Positions 41,480 to 50,450 are shown, numbered from the stretch's first letter. The stretch: DNA of 64,000 bases from Bacillota bacterium (GCA_023423335.1 JAFAFU010000059.1:94453-158452); one strand, 5' to 3'. Notes: generated by a model from the letters alone, not told the origin. Numbers and translations are program-made.

Positions 41480-42991
41480 ATGAGTTTATTAACTAACATT
41501 GTTTTAGTAGGAATGATATTACTGGTATTTAATTTCATTATTTTCTTTGTTGGATTAAAAAGAAATAATTTCAAAAAAGATAGTAGTATGAATGAGGTTA
41601 GAAGATATTATTATGGAAATAAAGGAAGAATAAGATATACTAAAAAATATGATTATAGTATGCTTATTTTTGATGAATTTTGGTTGTTATATGGCTATAT
41701 CTTTATATTATTTTCTATTTATAATTTAGTATTGGTAATTTACGTAAATATACCAAATATATGGATTGGAACAGGTAAATATATAGATGAGATACCTCAG
41801 TTAATGATAAATACTTTTCTAGGGGTTTTTGCTGTTATTGGAATAGCGACAGCTATAAATAAAAAGCATTTTATTACGTTTACTATCATCGATATATTTG
41901 CAAGTTATAAAATTAGAAATAAAATTTTTAATATGATTTTATTAATATGTTCGACTAATATAATATTTTATGTATCCGTAATAATGAAAAACATGAATAT
42001 TCAAAAATATTACTTTTCTTTTAAAAGTTTAATTTTTATAAACTTTATCTTGTTTCTTTATTTTGCTTTAAGGACATGTTGGATTGCAGGCAGCATTTGT
42101 ACCTCTAATCCTCGTTTTGAATTGAAGGGTTTAAATCATTTATATGAGAATTTTTGGTATACAGATATAAAAATGGATACCGATAAATGGGATATAGCTG
42201 GAGTAGAACATAATATGGAATATTTATTACAAAGCTATAAAGAAACGCTAAAGAAAATCTCTTTATCTAAATTAGAAAATGTAAAATTTGTTTCAATATT
42301 AGAGGTTAATGATGAACTAAAATTTTTGCAATATAGAGCAGTGATTTGGTACTATTCATTCTTCTGTTTTATGTTCTCATTTTTTTCATTATCTATGCAA
42401 TTTCATTTTAGTCTAATTATAAGCATATTCATTATATGCATAATAATGTGTATGGTTACATATAGTATTCGATCTTTAAGAATAATTACAACCATTATCG
42501 TTTATGATAGATGCGGTTACGTTATACAATATGATACAGGAAAATTAAAATACAAAAGAACAATTTCTACTCCAATATCTAAATGGATGAAATATATACA
42601 TTCTATTCAAAATATTTTGGCATTTTATAAAATAGCCATTAATAAAACAGAAAATGAAGAAGCTGAAAAAGCTATAATAAAATACATAATGAGTAATATG
42701 CAAGGCGAAGATGATTTGGATATATTGATGGCTTTGATACTCTATATAAAATATGAGAAAGTTGGAAACACGAGTGAACTGAATGAGATGTATAAGGGAA
42801 TTCTAACAAAGGGGTTTGGTAAAGTAATAATTAATAGAGAAGGAATTGCATATCAAATGATGAATGCAATCCTAAGTGATATAAATAGAGACATAAAGTT
42901 TAAAAATGACAGTAAGATAGAATTAAGAAATCCAAAGCTATATGAGTTTAGTACAGAGCTTAAGTGTTACAATAATAAGAAAGTAAATTAA
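41480..42991 (+). CDS. Unknown polytopic membrane protein, AT-rich
   Basis: A 503-residue protein starting MSLLTNIVLVGMILL at 41480, with AAAAGGGG upstream. Five hydrophobic segments lie in the first 200 residues (IVLVGMILLVFNFIIFFVG, YIFILFSIYNLVLVIYV, FLGVFAVIGIATAI, ILLICSTNIIFYVSVIM, FINFILFLYFALR). A soluble stretch of about 90 residues follows, then a pair of segments (FFCFMFSFFSLSM, LIISIFIICIIMCMVTYSI) and a charged C-terminal domain of about 165 residues, rich in Glu, Asp and Lys. I recognise no family. Base composition is much richer in A and T than flanking genes, which suggests transfer. Confidence 0.7.
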   Translation: MSLLTNIVLVGMILLVFNFIIFFVGLKRNNFKKDSSMNEVRRYYYGNKGRIRYTKKYDYSMLIFDEFWLLYGYIFILFSIYNLVLVIYVNIPNIWIGTGKYIDEIPQLMINTFLGVFAVIGIATAINKKHFITFTIIDIFASYKIRNKIFNMILLICSTNIIFYVSVIMKNMNIQKYYFSFKSLIFINFILFLYFALRTCWIAGSICTSNPRFELKGLNHLYENFWYTDIKMDTDKWDIAGVEHNMEYLLQSYKETLKKISLSKLENVKFVSILEVNDELKFLQYRAVIWYYSFFCFMFSFFSLSMQFHFSLIISIFIICIIMCMVTYSIRSLRIITTIIVYDRCGYVIQYDTGKLKYKRTISTPISKWMKYIHSIQNILAFYKIAINKTENEEAEKAIIKYIMSNMQGEDDLDILMALILYIKYEKVGNTSELNEMYKGILTKGFGKVIINREGIAYQMMNAILSDINRDIKFKNDSKIELRNPKLYEFSTELKCYNNKKVN

Positions 42992-43148
42992 TATACTATA
43001 AATAATTTGATAAAAGAATGCTAGGGACGATAAAAGCAATGATAATAAAAAAGCTGTAGTTTTTATTTTACAAAGACTATGGCCACTACTATAATATAGG
43101 TAACAGGAAACATAGGGTTAAAACCTATGCTTACTCTAAGTGTTGAAT

Positions 43149-43196
43149 AAAATGATTATTCTAAACTTTCTCAGGGGTCAGGATAATCATTTTTTA
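43149..43196 (+). terminator. Terminator after the AT-rich membrane gene
   Basis: AAAATGATTA (43149-43158) pairs with TAATCATTTT (43184-43193), followed by TTT. Confidence 0.7.
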
Positions 43197-43385
43197 TTGC
43201 TCATCTTTATCAAATGAACAATAAGAGCGATTAAAGCTATAATAAAGATAGCAAATGTTAGCATAAGAAAGTGAAAAAGTTGATGATATTTAGAAGATAA
43301 TGGGTTTTGTTTCTGACTCAATTTTTTGACTCACCCGGTATTTTATTGATGAGACCAGATAAAAAGAGATAAAGACAGAATTTTT

Positions 43386-43556
43386 AAAAAAGCCTTCATC
43401 TATGCGAAGGATGAAGACTGATAAAACCAGATGAAAGAACATTTCTGAAAGTTTTGTTTTACGTGTGGAAGATCTCGAACACACGAAGGTTAATTGAGGA
43501 AGCTTTGATTTATAAGGCTTTCCAATTTAATATAACATGAAAATGGGAGTTGTCAA
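43386..43556 (-). ncRNA. Orphan copy of the queT leader RNA with own promoter and terminator
   Basis: Minus strand: TTGACA (43556-43551), 16 bases, TATATT (43534-43529), nearly identical to the queT promoter including its spacer. The stem is CGTGTG/CACACG with the loop TTCGAGATCTTC; compared with queT, three of six pairs changed on both sides while the loop differs in one base. The tail is TAAAACAAAAC, but the AAGG ribosome site is gone. A terminator CTTCATC/GATGAAG plus GCTTTTTT (43416-43386) closes a predicted RNA of about 135 bases with no clear gene. Confidence 0.55.
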
Positions 43557-43894
43557 GTTGTGATATGAGCTTAAATCAATGGTGAAAAAATAAATGCAAA
43601 TAATATGGATTTATAGGTAAAAATGTATTAAAATGTAAGCATATGATTTATAGGTTGATAACAAGCTAATATTGTGAATAAAGGCAATATATAGATGAAT
43701 AGTTACGGATTATAGCAATAATGGGAAGTTTAGTTAGGCTTTCATTATGGCTATAGATAGTCGTTATTCGGTTTTCAAATCAATAGGGGGACAGATACTG
43801 CTACAGTTTAGCGTTTTCTTCCCGGAACGAAAGGTTTTGAAAGAAAAAGGGGTGTCAGACCTGATGCTACTACAATAATTATGGGGGTGATTAT

Positions 43895-44494
43895 ATGTGT
43901 AATGATAAAAACAAATATGATAAAGATTTTCTTTTAGCAGAATACAATACACTTAGAAGTGAGATTATTAATTTACAGTCCGCTAAAAATGGTCTTTATA
44001 TGCTTGTTTTTACTGTCACAGCTTCTTTTTTTGGCTTTGCCTTTTCTTCTGGTGGAATTCAAGAACTTTTCCTTATGCTACCTTTTATGATTTTCCCATT
44101 ACAAACTAGGTATCAATCATTATCTGAGCAAATAACAAAACTGGGTAATTATATTGCTAAGCATATAGAACCTAATGTTAACGGTTTAATGTGGGAACGA
44201 ACCTCATTCCAAACACGTGCTTCCCAAAGCAAATCATTTAAAAAGAATAATAGTAGGCTTCCATTTTTCAAACATACATTTAGCATTGTTTGCGTTATTT
44301 CTTTGATAACTTTTGCAATTATTAATTTTGATTTAAATAAAAACATTTCGTTTACAAGACTTTTTCTTTTTATTGTTTCAACAATTGTAAGTGTTTTTGT
44401 TATAATCAACGAAAAGCGCTTTTTATCTGGTGAAAAATATTTGCATTGGTATAAGTCCTACAAGTTTAATCAAACTTTTAAAATTGAGCCTTAA
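43895..44494 (+). CDS. Unknown four-helix membrane protein
   Basis: A 199-residue protein starting MCNDKNKYDKDFLLAEY, with GGGGGTG before it. An N-terminal helix (YNTLRSEIINLQSAKNGLYM) leads into two hydrophobic segments (LVFTVTASFFGFAFSS, ELFLMLPFMIFPL), a soluble middle with YQSLSEQITKLGNYIAKHIEP, then two more (FSIVCVISLITFAIINF, LFLFIVSTIVSVFVII) and a basic tail. The arrangement recalls families of short membrane effectors seen in accessory islands, but I cannot name one. It is AT-rich like its neighbours, and no partner sensor gene is next to it. Confidence 0.65.
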   Translation: MCNDKNKYDKDFLLAEYNTLRSEIINLQSAKNGLYMLVFTVTASFFGFAFSSGGIQELFLMLPFMIFPLQTRYQSLSEQITKLGNYIAKHIEPNVNGLMWERTSFQTRASQSKSFKKNNSRLPFFKHTFSIVCVISLITFAIINFDLNKNISFTRLFLFIVSTIVSVFVIINEKRFLSGEKYLHWYKSYKFNQTFKIEP

Positions 44495-44515
44495 AAATCA
44501 CTGAAGTCGTTCAGG

Positions 44516-44637
44516 TTATCCACACAACAGATTAAAGTAATATTAGATTATTTTTAAATGTGGGTGCTAAACCAGTAAAATTATCATTTAAGAAAGATAA
44601 TGTAACCGCAGAACATGTGTACAGGAAATGTGGATAA
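44516..44637. other. Two inverted perfect DnaA boxes
   Basis: TTATCCACA at 44516-44524 and its reverse complement TGTGGATAA at 44629-44637 flank 104 bases of AT-rich intergenic DNA in the accessory island. Both match the consensus DnaA box exactly. They might mark a replication origin of a former mobile element or a DnaA-binding site, but only two boxes are seen and no replication gene is adjacent. Confidence 0.45.
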
Positions 44638-44760
44638 GGTATCTTCCCATTATATTTTATAATGATAATTTCGTTGAAGATGTGAACAATAAATGAGTTA
44701 ATATAGTAGCATGCACTGCTAGGATAAATACTTGGAATTTAAGATGGGGGGGGGTAAAAA

Positions 44761-45012
44761 ATGAAACCGTTTATAGATATAGATTTAAGACAATCTTTAG
44801 AAAATAACAAATTAAAGATGAAAAGTAAAATCGAATTGTACTCTAACGAGGAAATAATGGCCAATGACTTAGAACTTCTTGCTGATAATATGTATGAGGA
44901 ATTTCATATTCAACCAGTTTTGTTATATAATGAAGATTTTTCGAAGAGGTCTATTAAACAGGGTAAGATAAAGAAGTGGGTAGAACCATTTTTTAGAGAC
45001 ATGGACTGTTAG
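44761..45012 (+). CDS. Short hypothetical gene, perhaps truncated
   Basis: An 83-residue protein starting MKPFIDIDLRQSLENN with GGGGGGGG a few bases upstream. It reads like the N-terminal region of a larger protein: KSKIELYSNEEIMANDLELLADNMYEEFHIQPVLLYNED, then EDFSKRSIKQGKIKKWVEPFFRD, ending abruptly at DMDC before TAG. No domain is recognised. It may be a 5' remnant of a gene broken by the stop or deletion. Confidence 0.5.
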   Translation: MKPFIDIDLRQSLENNKLKMKSKIELYSNEEIMANDLELLADNMYEEFHIQPVLLYNEDFSKRSIKQGKIKKWVEPFFRDMDC

Positions 45013-45227
45013 ATAATTGATTTCTTGTAATTACTTCCCATTATGTTTAGTAAGCCCTGATATTCTTGAACATCAATACTTAAAGGATCAGAGTTGACAG
45101 CGGCTTATAACGAGCCCTCATTAACATATGTATGGAATTTTGTTGTTGCGATGCTTTCATTTCCAAACGTATGTCGATGATAATATATTGCTGATTTGCA
45201 GTGATTAGTTATGAGGAGTAGATTTAG

Positions 45228-45798
45228 ATGAATGACATGATTACAGAAGTTTCAAAACCTTCGGATTGGCCAGCAAATGCAAAAGAATGTGCATTGGAGA
45301 ATATCTTTAGTGCTGTAATAAAATTTATTGACAATCCAGGCTATGAAACAAAAGAAGTACTTGTTTCGCTTGTCAGTGCCTATGATTTGAATCAGAGATC
45401 GTATATAGGTCTCCATCGTGTAACGGAATATGAAGTTCCAATGATAAATTCATTATATATGTATGCGAGAAGAGGGTACCCCGTATCTATGGGGAGGAGA
45501 TGATCTTGGTGTCGGTGTTGACTCCAGCGGATTTGCACAGGCAATTTATAAAGAATTTGGCTATGACCTTCCCCGGACAGCAAGGGAACAGGCGGATGTG
45601 TGCAGGGAAGTTTCCATGGATTATCTGCGGTCCGGTGATTTGATTTTTTATGCAGGCACAGAAGATAATAAGGTAAACCATGTTGGCATTTATATTGGAG
45701 AGGAAAAGATCATTCATGCAAAGAACGCACGGGATGGTGTGATTGTTGAAGATATTAACTACCGTACACCATTAAGAGCAGGCAGAGTTATTTCTTAA
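45228..45798 (+). pseudogene. Decayed NlpC/P60-type cell-wall hydrolase
   Basis: Two overlapping frames join into one gene. The first (45228-45503) encodes an unusual N-terminal part (MNDMITEVSKPSDWPANAK..., NPGYETKEVLVSLVSAYDL). The frame breaks near 45465-45475 and the second (to 45798) gives the NlpC/P60 core: EGTPYLWGGDDLGVGVDSSGFAQ, then LRSGDLIFYA and NHVGIYIGEEKIIHA. In the family the motif is DCSGF; here it is DSSGF, so the catalytic cysteine is replaced by serine as well. The double defect argues for a dead gene. It is the last gene of the AT-rich island. Confidence 0.75.
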
Positions 45799-45862
45799 AG
45801 CAACGTATCGGCAACTGATATGATACGTTAATGAAATGATGATATTTTTTCGGATCAATGAT

Positions 45863-45901
45863 GAAACAGCCTTTATCCTTCCCATGGATAAAGGCTGTTT
45901 C
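45863..45901. terminator. Strong bidirectional terminator
   Basis: GAAACAGCCTTTATCC (45863-45878) pairs perfectly with GGATAAAGGCTGTTTC (45886-45901). It separates the decayed NlpC gene from the convergent molybdate operon. Confidence 0.85.
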
Positions 45902-45934
45902 ACGGATAAAAGAATCCTTTTTGAATGTTTTTTA

Positions 45935-46990
45935 TTATTCCAATAGCATCAGCTCTTCTTTTGGAAAACAGATATACTCCGGTAATATATCTTTAACATT
46001 ATCATAACGTTCGGTTTTTTTTGCAGTTTTCCACCAGATTTTATTGTGTACTTTATTCGAAGTATTTTGTATCAAAAACTCATATTCAAAGGGTGTTTCC
46101 GACTGTCCGCTGTATTTTATACGAAACGTATTTTCTTTATTGTGCATATGCGAAGGACGTATGCTATGGGCACGGATTCCTACAAACCGTATGTGATCCT
46201 CAATTGGTACCGCAGTGATAAGCTTAATATCCCAATCAAGTGCCAGCAGTTCATATTCACTAAGCTTTTTAATCAGTGAAATATTTTTACAGCCGGTCAG
46301 TCTTGCCGCCTTCATCATCTTCGGCTTCTGAAAGATCTCTCTGGTATTACCGGTAAGCAGCTGTTTTCCGGAGTCCATAACCGTTAACCGGTCACAAAAT
46401 CGATAGATTTCGTCTCTGCTATGTGAAACAATAAATACATCACCGGTATAAGCGTTCAGTATCTCCAAAAGCTCATGCTGCAAGGAATCCTTAAGAAAAC
46501 TGTCCAGTGCAGAAAAAGGCTCATCAAGCATGATTAAGTCCGGATAATAGGCAAGGATTCTCGCTAATGCCACTCTTTGCTGCTGTCCGCCGGATAATTC
46601 AGAAGGATACCGGCCGCCCAGTCCGTGTAAATGAAACCGTTCCAGATATTCTAAAACAGCCGCTTTCTTTTCTTTCCCGGAAAGCTGTAAACCAACCGCA
46701 ATATTTTCATTTACTGTCATATTTGGAAAGAGAGCATAATTCTGAAACAAATAACCCACGTTCCGCAGCTGCGGTTTTACATTGATTTTTTTATCAGAGT
46801 CAAATAGGACTCGATTATTTAATATGATTTTTCCCTCATCCGGTTTTTCGATTCCGGCAATGCATTTTAGCGTCATGGACTTTCCGCAGCCGGAAGCGCC
46901 CAAAATACCCATACAGCGCCCCTCATGCAGAAAGGATACATCAAGGGAAAACCCTTTAAACTTTTTTCTGATCGAAACTTCCAAAGACAT
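45935..46990 (-). CDS. modC: Molybdate ABC transporter ATP-binding protein
   Basis: A 351-residue ATPase; the start at 46990 (MSLEVSIRKKFKGF) overlaps the modB stop (TAATG) and has GGAGG upstream; an earlier in-frame start in modB is not needed. Walker A is GASGCGKS, the signature is LSGGQQQR, Walker B is LIMLDEP and the switch His follows in VSHSRDE. The C-terminal regulatory domain begins near residue 235 but looks short and atypical (VGIRAHSIRPSHMHN then a beta-rich tail). It powers molybdate (or tungstate) uptake with modA and modB. Confidence 0.93.
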   Translation of the reverse strand: MSLEVSIRKKFKGFSLDVSFLHEGRCMGILGASGCGKSMTLKCIAGIEKPDEGKIILNNRVLFDSDKKINVKPQLRNVGYLFQNYALFPNMTVNENIAVGLQLSGKEKKAAVLEYLERFHLHGLGGRYPSELSGGQQQRVALARILAYYPDLIMLDEPFSALDSFLKDSLQHELLEILNAYTGDVFIVSHSRDEIYRFCDRLTVMDSGKQLLTGNTREIFQKPKMMKAARLTGCKNISLIKKLSEYELLALDWDIKLITAVPIEDHIRFVGIRAHSIRPSHMHNKENTFRIKYSGQSETPFEYEFLIQNTSNKVHNKIWWKTAKKTERYDNVKDILPEYICFPKEELMLLE

Positions 46991-47688
46991 TAATCCCACC
47001 TCCGGATATTCTTCATACCGAAGCCCGATATAATATTTATGGATAATATGATAAAAAAGGATAAAATCAAAATAACAATTACCCAAAAGCCTGCTGCCGG
47101 GAAATTACCGGCAGCCACCTCAGAAGCAATTGCGACGGACATGGTTCGGGTTTTTCCCAGAATATTTCCTGCCAGCATGGAGGTTGCTCCATATTCGCCG
47201 ATTGCCCTGGCAAAGGACAGAACGGTTCCGGATGCGATACCCGGCCCGGCTGCAGGAATAATTATTTTCCAAAATATCGTATGTTCCGACATTCCCAAGG
47301 TCCGTGCCGCATAAATCAGATTAACATCTATCTGTTCAAATGCGGCTCTTGTGTTACGATACATTAACGGAAATGCGATGACACAGGCGGCAATCACGCA
47401 TCCGCTCCAGGTCTGTACAATCTTTATATCAAAGTTAAAATAAAGGAACTTTCCAAAGGGCCTTCTTAAACTGAATAGGAGCAATAGAAAGAAACCCGCT
47501 ACGGTCGGAGGCAATACCAGAGGTAAGGTAAAAATTCCGTCGATGACCCACTTTAGCTTCCTGCCGGCATTCATAACAAAACGGGCAGCAAATATACCAA
47601 GGAAAAATGCCAGGACAGTAGCGGCAATTCCTGTCTTAATTGAGATAAAAAACGGGCTGAAATCAACAGAAGCAACCATAGCGGGCAT
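46990..47688 (-). CDS. modB: Molybdate ABC transporter permease
   Basis: A 232-residue inner-membrane permease with about five or six helices. The EAA-loop motif of binding-protein-dependent permeases is present as EQIDVNLIYAARTLGMSEHTIFWKIIIPAAGPGI. The ribosome site GGAGGAGG precedes the start. It overlaps modC by one base, so the genes are translated together. The usual ModB length and the REYGAT-like sequence AIGEYGATSML agree. Confidence 0.93.
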   Translation of the reverse strand: MPAMVASVDFSPFFISIKTGIAATVLAFFLGIFAARFVMNAGRKLKWVIDGIFTLPLVLPPTVAGFFLLLLFSLRRPFGKFLYFNFDIKIVQTWSGCVIAACVIAFPLMYRNTRAAFEQIDVNLIYAARTLGMSEHTIFWKIIIPAAGPGIASGTVLSFARAIGEYGATSMLAGNILGKTRTMSVAIASEVAAGNFPAAGFWVIVILILSFFIILSINIISGFGMKNIRRWD

Positions 47689-47773
47689 CGGGCCTCCTCC
47701 TTTCTGATTTATTCGGATTATAAATCCGGTTGTTATATAAGACTCTAAGGTATTAAGAGAAGGGATTTATGTA

Positions 47774-48670
47774 TCATTCGGTATAGGCGGAAAATCCGTA
47801 TGCTTCAAATACTGCCATTGCTTCATCGGAAGATAAAAACTCCATAAAGTCCTTTGACGCCATTATTTGATTCTCATCTGCGTCCGGATTTTTTATCAGA
47901 CAGGCAGGATATAAAACCGGTGTCTGCAAGCTTCCATCGGGCGCATATGCGATTATTTCTACAGAATTCTTGACGGAATTCGCATCCGTAGCATATACAA
48001 CTCCAACCTCATTACTTGCCTCACTTACTGCGGCCAATACCGCCGTAACATTGGCGCCTTCGTTAATTTCCATGGCTTCAACCTTATCCCAAATTCCCAG
48101 GCTGTTAAAAATCTCACGGGCGTATGCACCAACCGGCACATCCTCCCCGGCTAAGGCTAAATTCTTTGCATCAAAGATATTTTCAAATCCGGTAACCGCG
48201 GTTTCTCCTCCCGTTGGTTTAATTAAGACCACGATATTTTCCAGCAGATTTTTTATCGAGTCCGGCTCAATGTAACCGCCCTGATCCAATGCAGATATCT
48301 GCTTCATCGCTGCGGAAAAGAATACGTCGCACTCGGCGCCTTCTTCAATCTGTGTTTGTAAGGTTCCTGAACTGTCTGAATTATAGACTAAGGTAACATT
48401 TGGATGGGAAGCTTCGTATAATTCTTTGATTTCATCCATCGAATTGGCTAAGCTTGCGGCAAGAAATACATAAACTTCAGAATCCGGCAGTGCATCCGCA
48501 TCGGAAGAGGTATCATTTGCCTCCGGTACTGCTGCCGCTTCGGTCGGTGTTGTGGTAACCTTATCATTGTCACCCGAAGCAGTGGTTCCCTTGCTGTCAT
48601 CGGAACAGCCTGTAAAGAACGTAAAACATAGGATTAATACGGTGAATAGACTTAAAAGCTTCTGTTTCAT
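47774..48670 (-). CDS. modA: Molybdate-binding lipoprotein
   Basis: A 298-residue periplasmic-type binding protein. The start at 48670 (MKQKLLSLFTVLILCF) has AAGGAGG upstream. A signal peptide ends in the lipobox TGC (FFTGCSDD), then an Asp/Thr-rich linker. The binding core shows VFLAASLANSMDEI and YNSDSSGTLQTQIEEGAECDVFFSA, the ModA-type oxyanion motifs, and EVGVVYATDANS. It is the first gene of modABC. Molybdate or tungstate specificity cannot be told apart by sequence. Confidence 0.93.
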   Translation of the reverse strand: MKQKLLSLFTVLILCFTFFTGCSDDSKGTTASGDNDKVTTTPTEAAAVPEANDTSSDADALPDSEVYVFLAASLANSMDEIKELYEASHPNVTLVYNSDSSGTLQTQIEEGAECDVFFSAAMKQISALDQGGYIEPDSIKNLLENIVVLIKPTGGETAVTGFENIFDAKNLALAGEDVPVGAYAREIFNSLGIWDKVEAMEINEGANVTAVLAAVSEASNEVGVVYATDANSVKNSVEIIAYAPDGSLQTPVLYPACLIKNPDADENQIMASKDFMEFLSSDEAMAVFEAYGFSAYTE

Positions 48671-49193
48671 AAATAATTCCTCCTTACTATTTTTTGTTTT
48701 TTTGTTTCCTTTCAATCATCCATATCGTTTGCAGATTAGATACAAAACGTAATGGAAATACAAAAATGCTATGAGATATAACATTACATTGATGTTTTGT
48801 TGTATGATAAAACGTTTTGTAATAGTTTTTATAACAATTAAAATGTTTTAATAACGTTATGTTGCGTTATGCCATGTTTTATAAATAGTAATTCTAATGT
48901 GGATATAGCATAATGTCAATGCAAGGAATAGTAAAAAAACAGACCGTTTTTTATAAAGCTTTTGTTTATTTTTACCGGAAGATTAGTTATCCGCATATCA
49001 AAAAATGCCGATTGTTAATCAATATAAATTCATTGATTTAACAAACCGGCATATCGATCTGTACGCATAATATAAGTTATCAGAAGTTGCTTTTTACTTC
49101 TGATAAAAGGCGATGCTTTTTCGCCGTAAATCTCGATTATAAGAACACGGTTTATGTTCTTATAATATAAATTGTATATAGAAGAAAGACCTT
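48671..49193. promoter_or_regulatory. Regulatory gap of the molybdate operon with direct repeat and hairpins
   Basis: This 523-base AT-rich gap carries modA control elements. A direct repeat CGTTATG-TTG-CGTTATG lies at 48855-48871, and further TTTACAAAACGTTTT-like sequences lie near 48807-48822; the same ACGTTACATTACG words occur upstream of the regulator gene (about 50226-50238). It also contains four hairpins, among them one imperfect stem at 49005-49052, and a terminator GGCGA/TCGCC plus TTTT at 49105-49125 (minus) for the regulator gene. Confidence 0.55.
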
Positions 49194-50171
49194 TTAGGTG
49201 GTCGCTGCAATCGTTCCGATTTTCTCTATGTTATAGCCTCCGATCCCCTCTAATTCCATTTGAAAATCCTCGGAATTTAAAATATCAAGAGCTGCTTGAA
49301 ACGGAGGCTTATCCAGATCTTCCTTTTTGATGATCAAGTCAAGACGTTCTGTCTGAAGAGGGATAAAATCGACCCCATTTACCTGAAGTGCTGATTTTTC
49401 ATTACCGATACCGATATCGGCACCGCCTCTTGCTACGGTACTGGCTATGGCAAGATGGGAGATACTTTCACGATGATATCCCATAATTGTATTTGGAAGG
49501 ATATTCAGCTTCTTTAGGTGCTCATCCAGCAATACTCTGGTGCCGCTTCCCTTTTCTCTGTTAATAATCGTTATATCCCTTCTTCTTAAATCCTCCCAGT
49601 CCTTGATATCCTTGGGATTGCCCTTCGCAACATAAAACCCCTGCATACGGCTTGCCAGATGAATAATTACCGCAGAAACGCCCGGAAGCATTCTTCTGAC
49701 ATACGGTACGTTATATTGTCCGGTATCGCCGTCCCACAGATGAGCGGTTGCCATCTGGACATTACCATGATAAAGATTATAAAGCCCATTATAACTCCCT
49801 ACGTAGGAACGCAGGGCTTGTACGCCGTTTGGATGGAACTGCAGATACCTTGACAGGATATCAAGCAGGATATCCTGTCCGCATATGACAAAGCCCTGCT
49901 GCTTCGGGTAATCATCACCGGTTACATTAGCTTCCTTCGGCTTATCTGCCTGAAACATAATCCCTTTGGACGGGCTTTGCGCTGCAATATTTGTCCGTAT
50001 ATTCCTGGTGCGGTTTTTATATTCTTCCACATCCTTTAAATCAATTCGAACCTTTTTGCCGACTTTATATCCGTTAAGCTCCCCGCGTTTAATTAACTCA
50101 TACACGGTATTCTTTGCAATTTTCAGCATATCAGCGACTTCCTGCGTTGTCAGTACTGAATTTTCGTCCAT
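49194..50171 (-). CDS. HTH regulator with molybdate-binding-like domain
   Basis: A 325-residue one-component regulator. An N-terminal excisionase-like helix-turn-helix (LTTQEVADMLKIAKNTVYELIKRGELNGYKVGKKVRI, residues 7-43) precedes a substrate-binding domain of the PBP-like kind (GQDILLDILSRYL, then HLWDGDTGQYNVPYVRRML, EKGSGTRVLLDEHL and VARGGADIGIGNE). That order is known for molybdate-responsive regulators in anaerobes. It is placed directly upstream of modABC on the same strand, 523 bases away, so it probably controls the operon. It ends in a run of terminator hairpins. Confidence 0.88.
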   Translation of the reverse strand: MDENSVLTTQEVADMLKIAKNTVYELIKRGELNGYKVGKKVRIDLKDVEEYKNRTRNIRTNIAAQSPSKGIMFQADKPKEANVTGDDYPKQQGFVICGQDILLDILSRYLQFHPNGVQALRSYVGSYNGLYNLYHGNVQMATAHLWDGDTGQYNVPYVRRMLPGVSAVIIHLASRMQGFYVAKGNPKDIKDWEDLRRRDITIINREKGSGTRVLLDEHLKKLNILPNTIMGYHRESISHLAIASTVARGGADIGIGNEKSALQVNGVDFIPLQTERLDLIIKKEDLDKPPFQAALDILNSEDFQMELEGIGGYNIEKIGTIAATT

Positions 50172-50450
50172 CGATATCCTCCTTACTGCCCTGTCATTTA
50201 ATATTTTAATGATATCACGATATAAAACGTTACATTACGGTACGATTTCATCTTATAGATGATTATAGCTTTTCATAAAATAAAAATCAAACAGAAAAGT
50301 TAACGAAAATAATCAAATGCACTGTTTTGAAGCTCTAAATCGTATTATGATTGATAGTAAATCACAAATGCTGCGGTAATATGGAGCAGGCCCGAGCTCA
50401 GCCGGTTCCGATTATCGTAACAGATCCATAGCGGAAGGAGGGGAAGTCCT

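Larger units (their letters stand above)
42992..43894. other. Long AT-rich gap inside the island
   Basis: About 900 bases without a convincing protein gene. It holds a terminator for the membrane protein gene (43149-43196), a small hairpin CATAGG/CCTATG near 43109-43127, the orphan leader-like RNA on the minus strand (43386-43556), and AT-rich filler. Near the end a GGGGTGTCAGACCTGATGC stretch (about 43847-43866) resembles the shorter GGGGGACAGATACTGCTAC stretch (about 43785-43803), a diverged repeat of unknown kind. Confidence 0.5.

Noticed and set aside
43290..43484. Minus-strand 64-codon frame overlapping the orphan leader
   Set aside because: It spans the aptamer stem and the terminator stem and has no ribosome site; its in-frame ATG at 43426 starts right after the tail, but CTTTCAG replaces the AAAGGAG seen in queT, so translation is doubtful.
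41266..45830. Insertion sequence or integrase in the AT-rich island
   Set aside because: No transposase or recombinase motif and no clear terminal inverted repeats were seen; the leader copies at its left half are diverged, so they are not recent target duplications.
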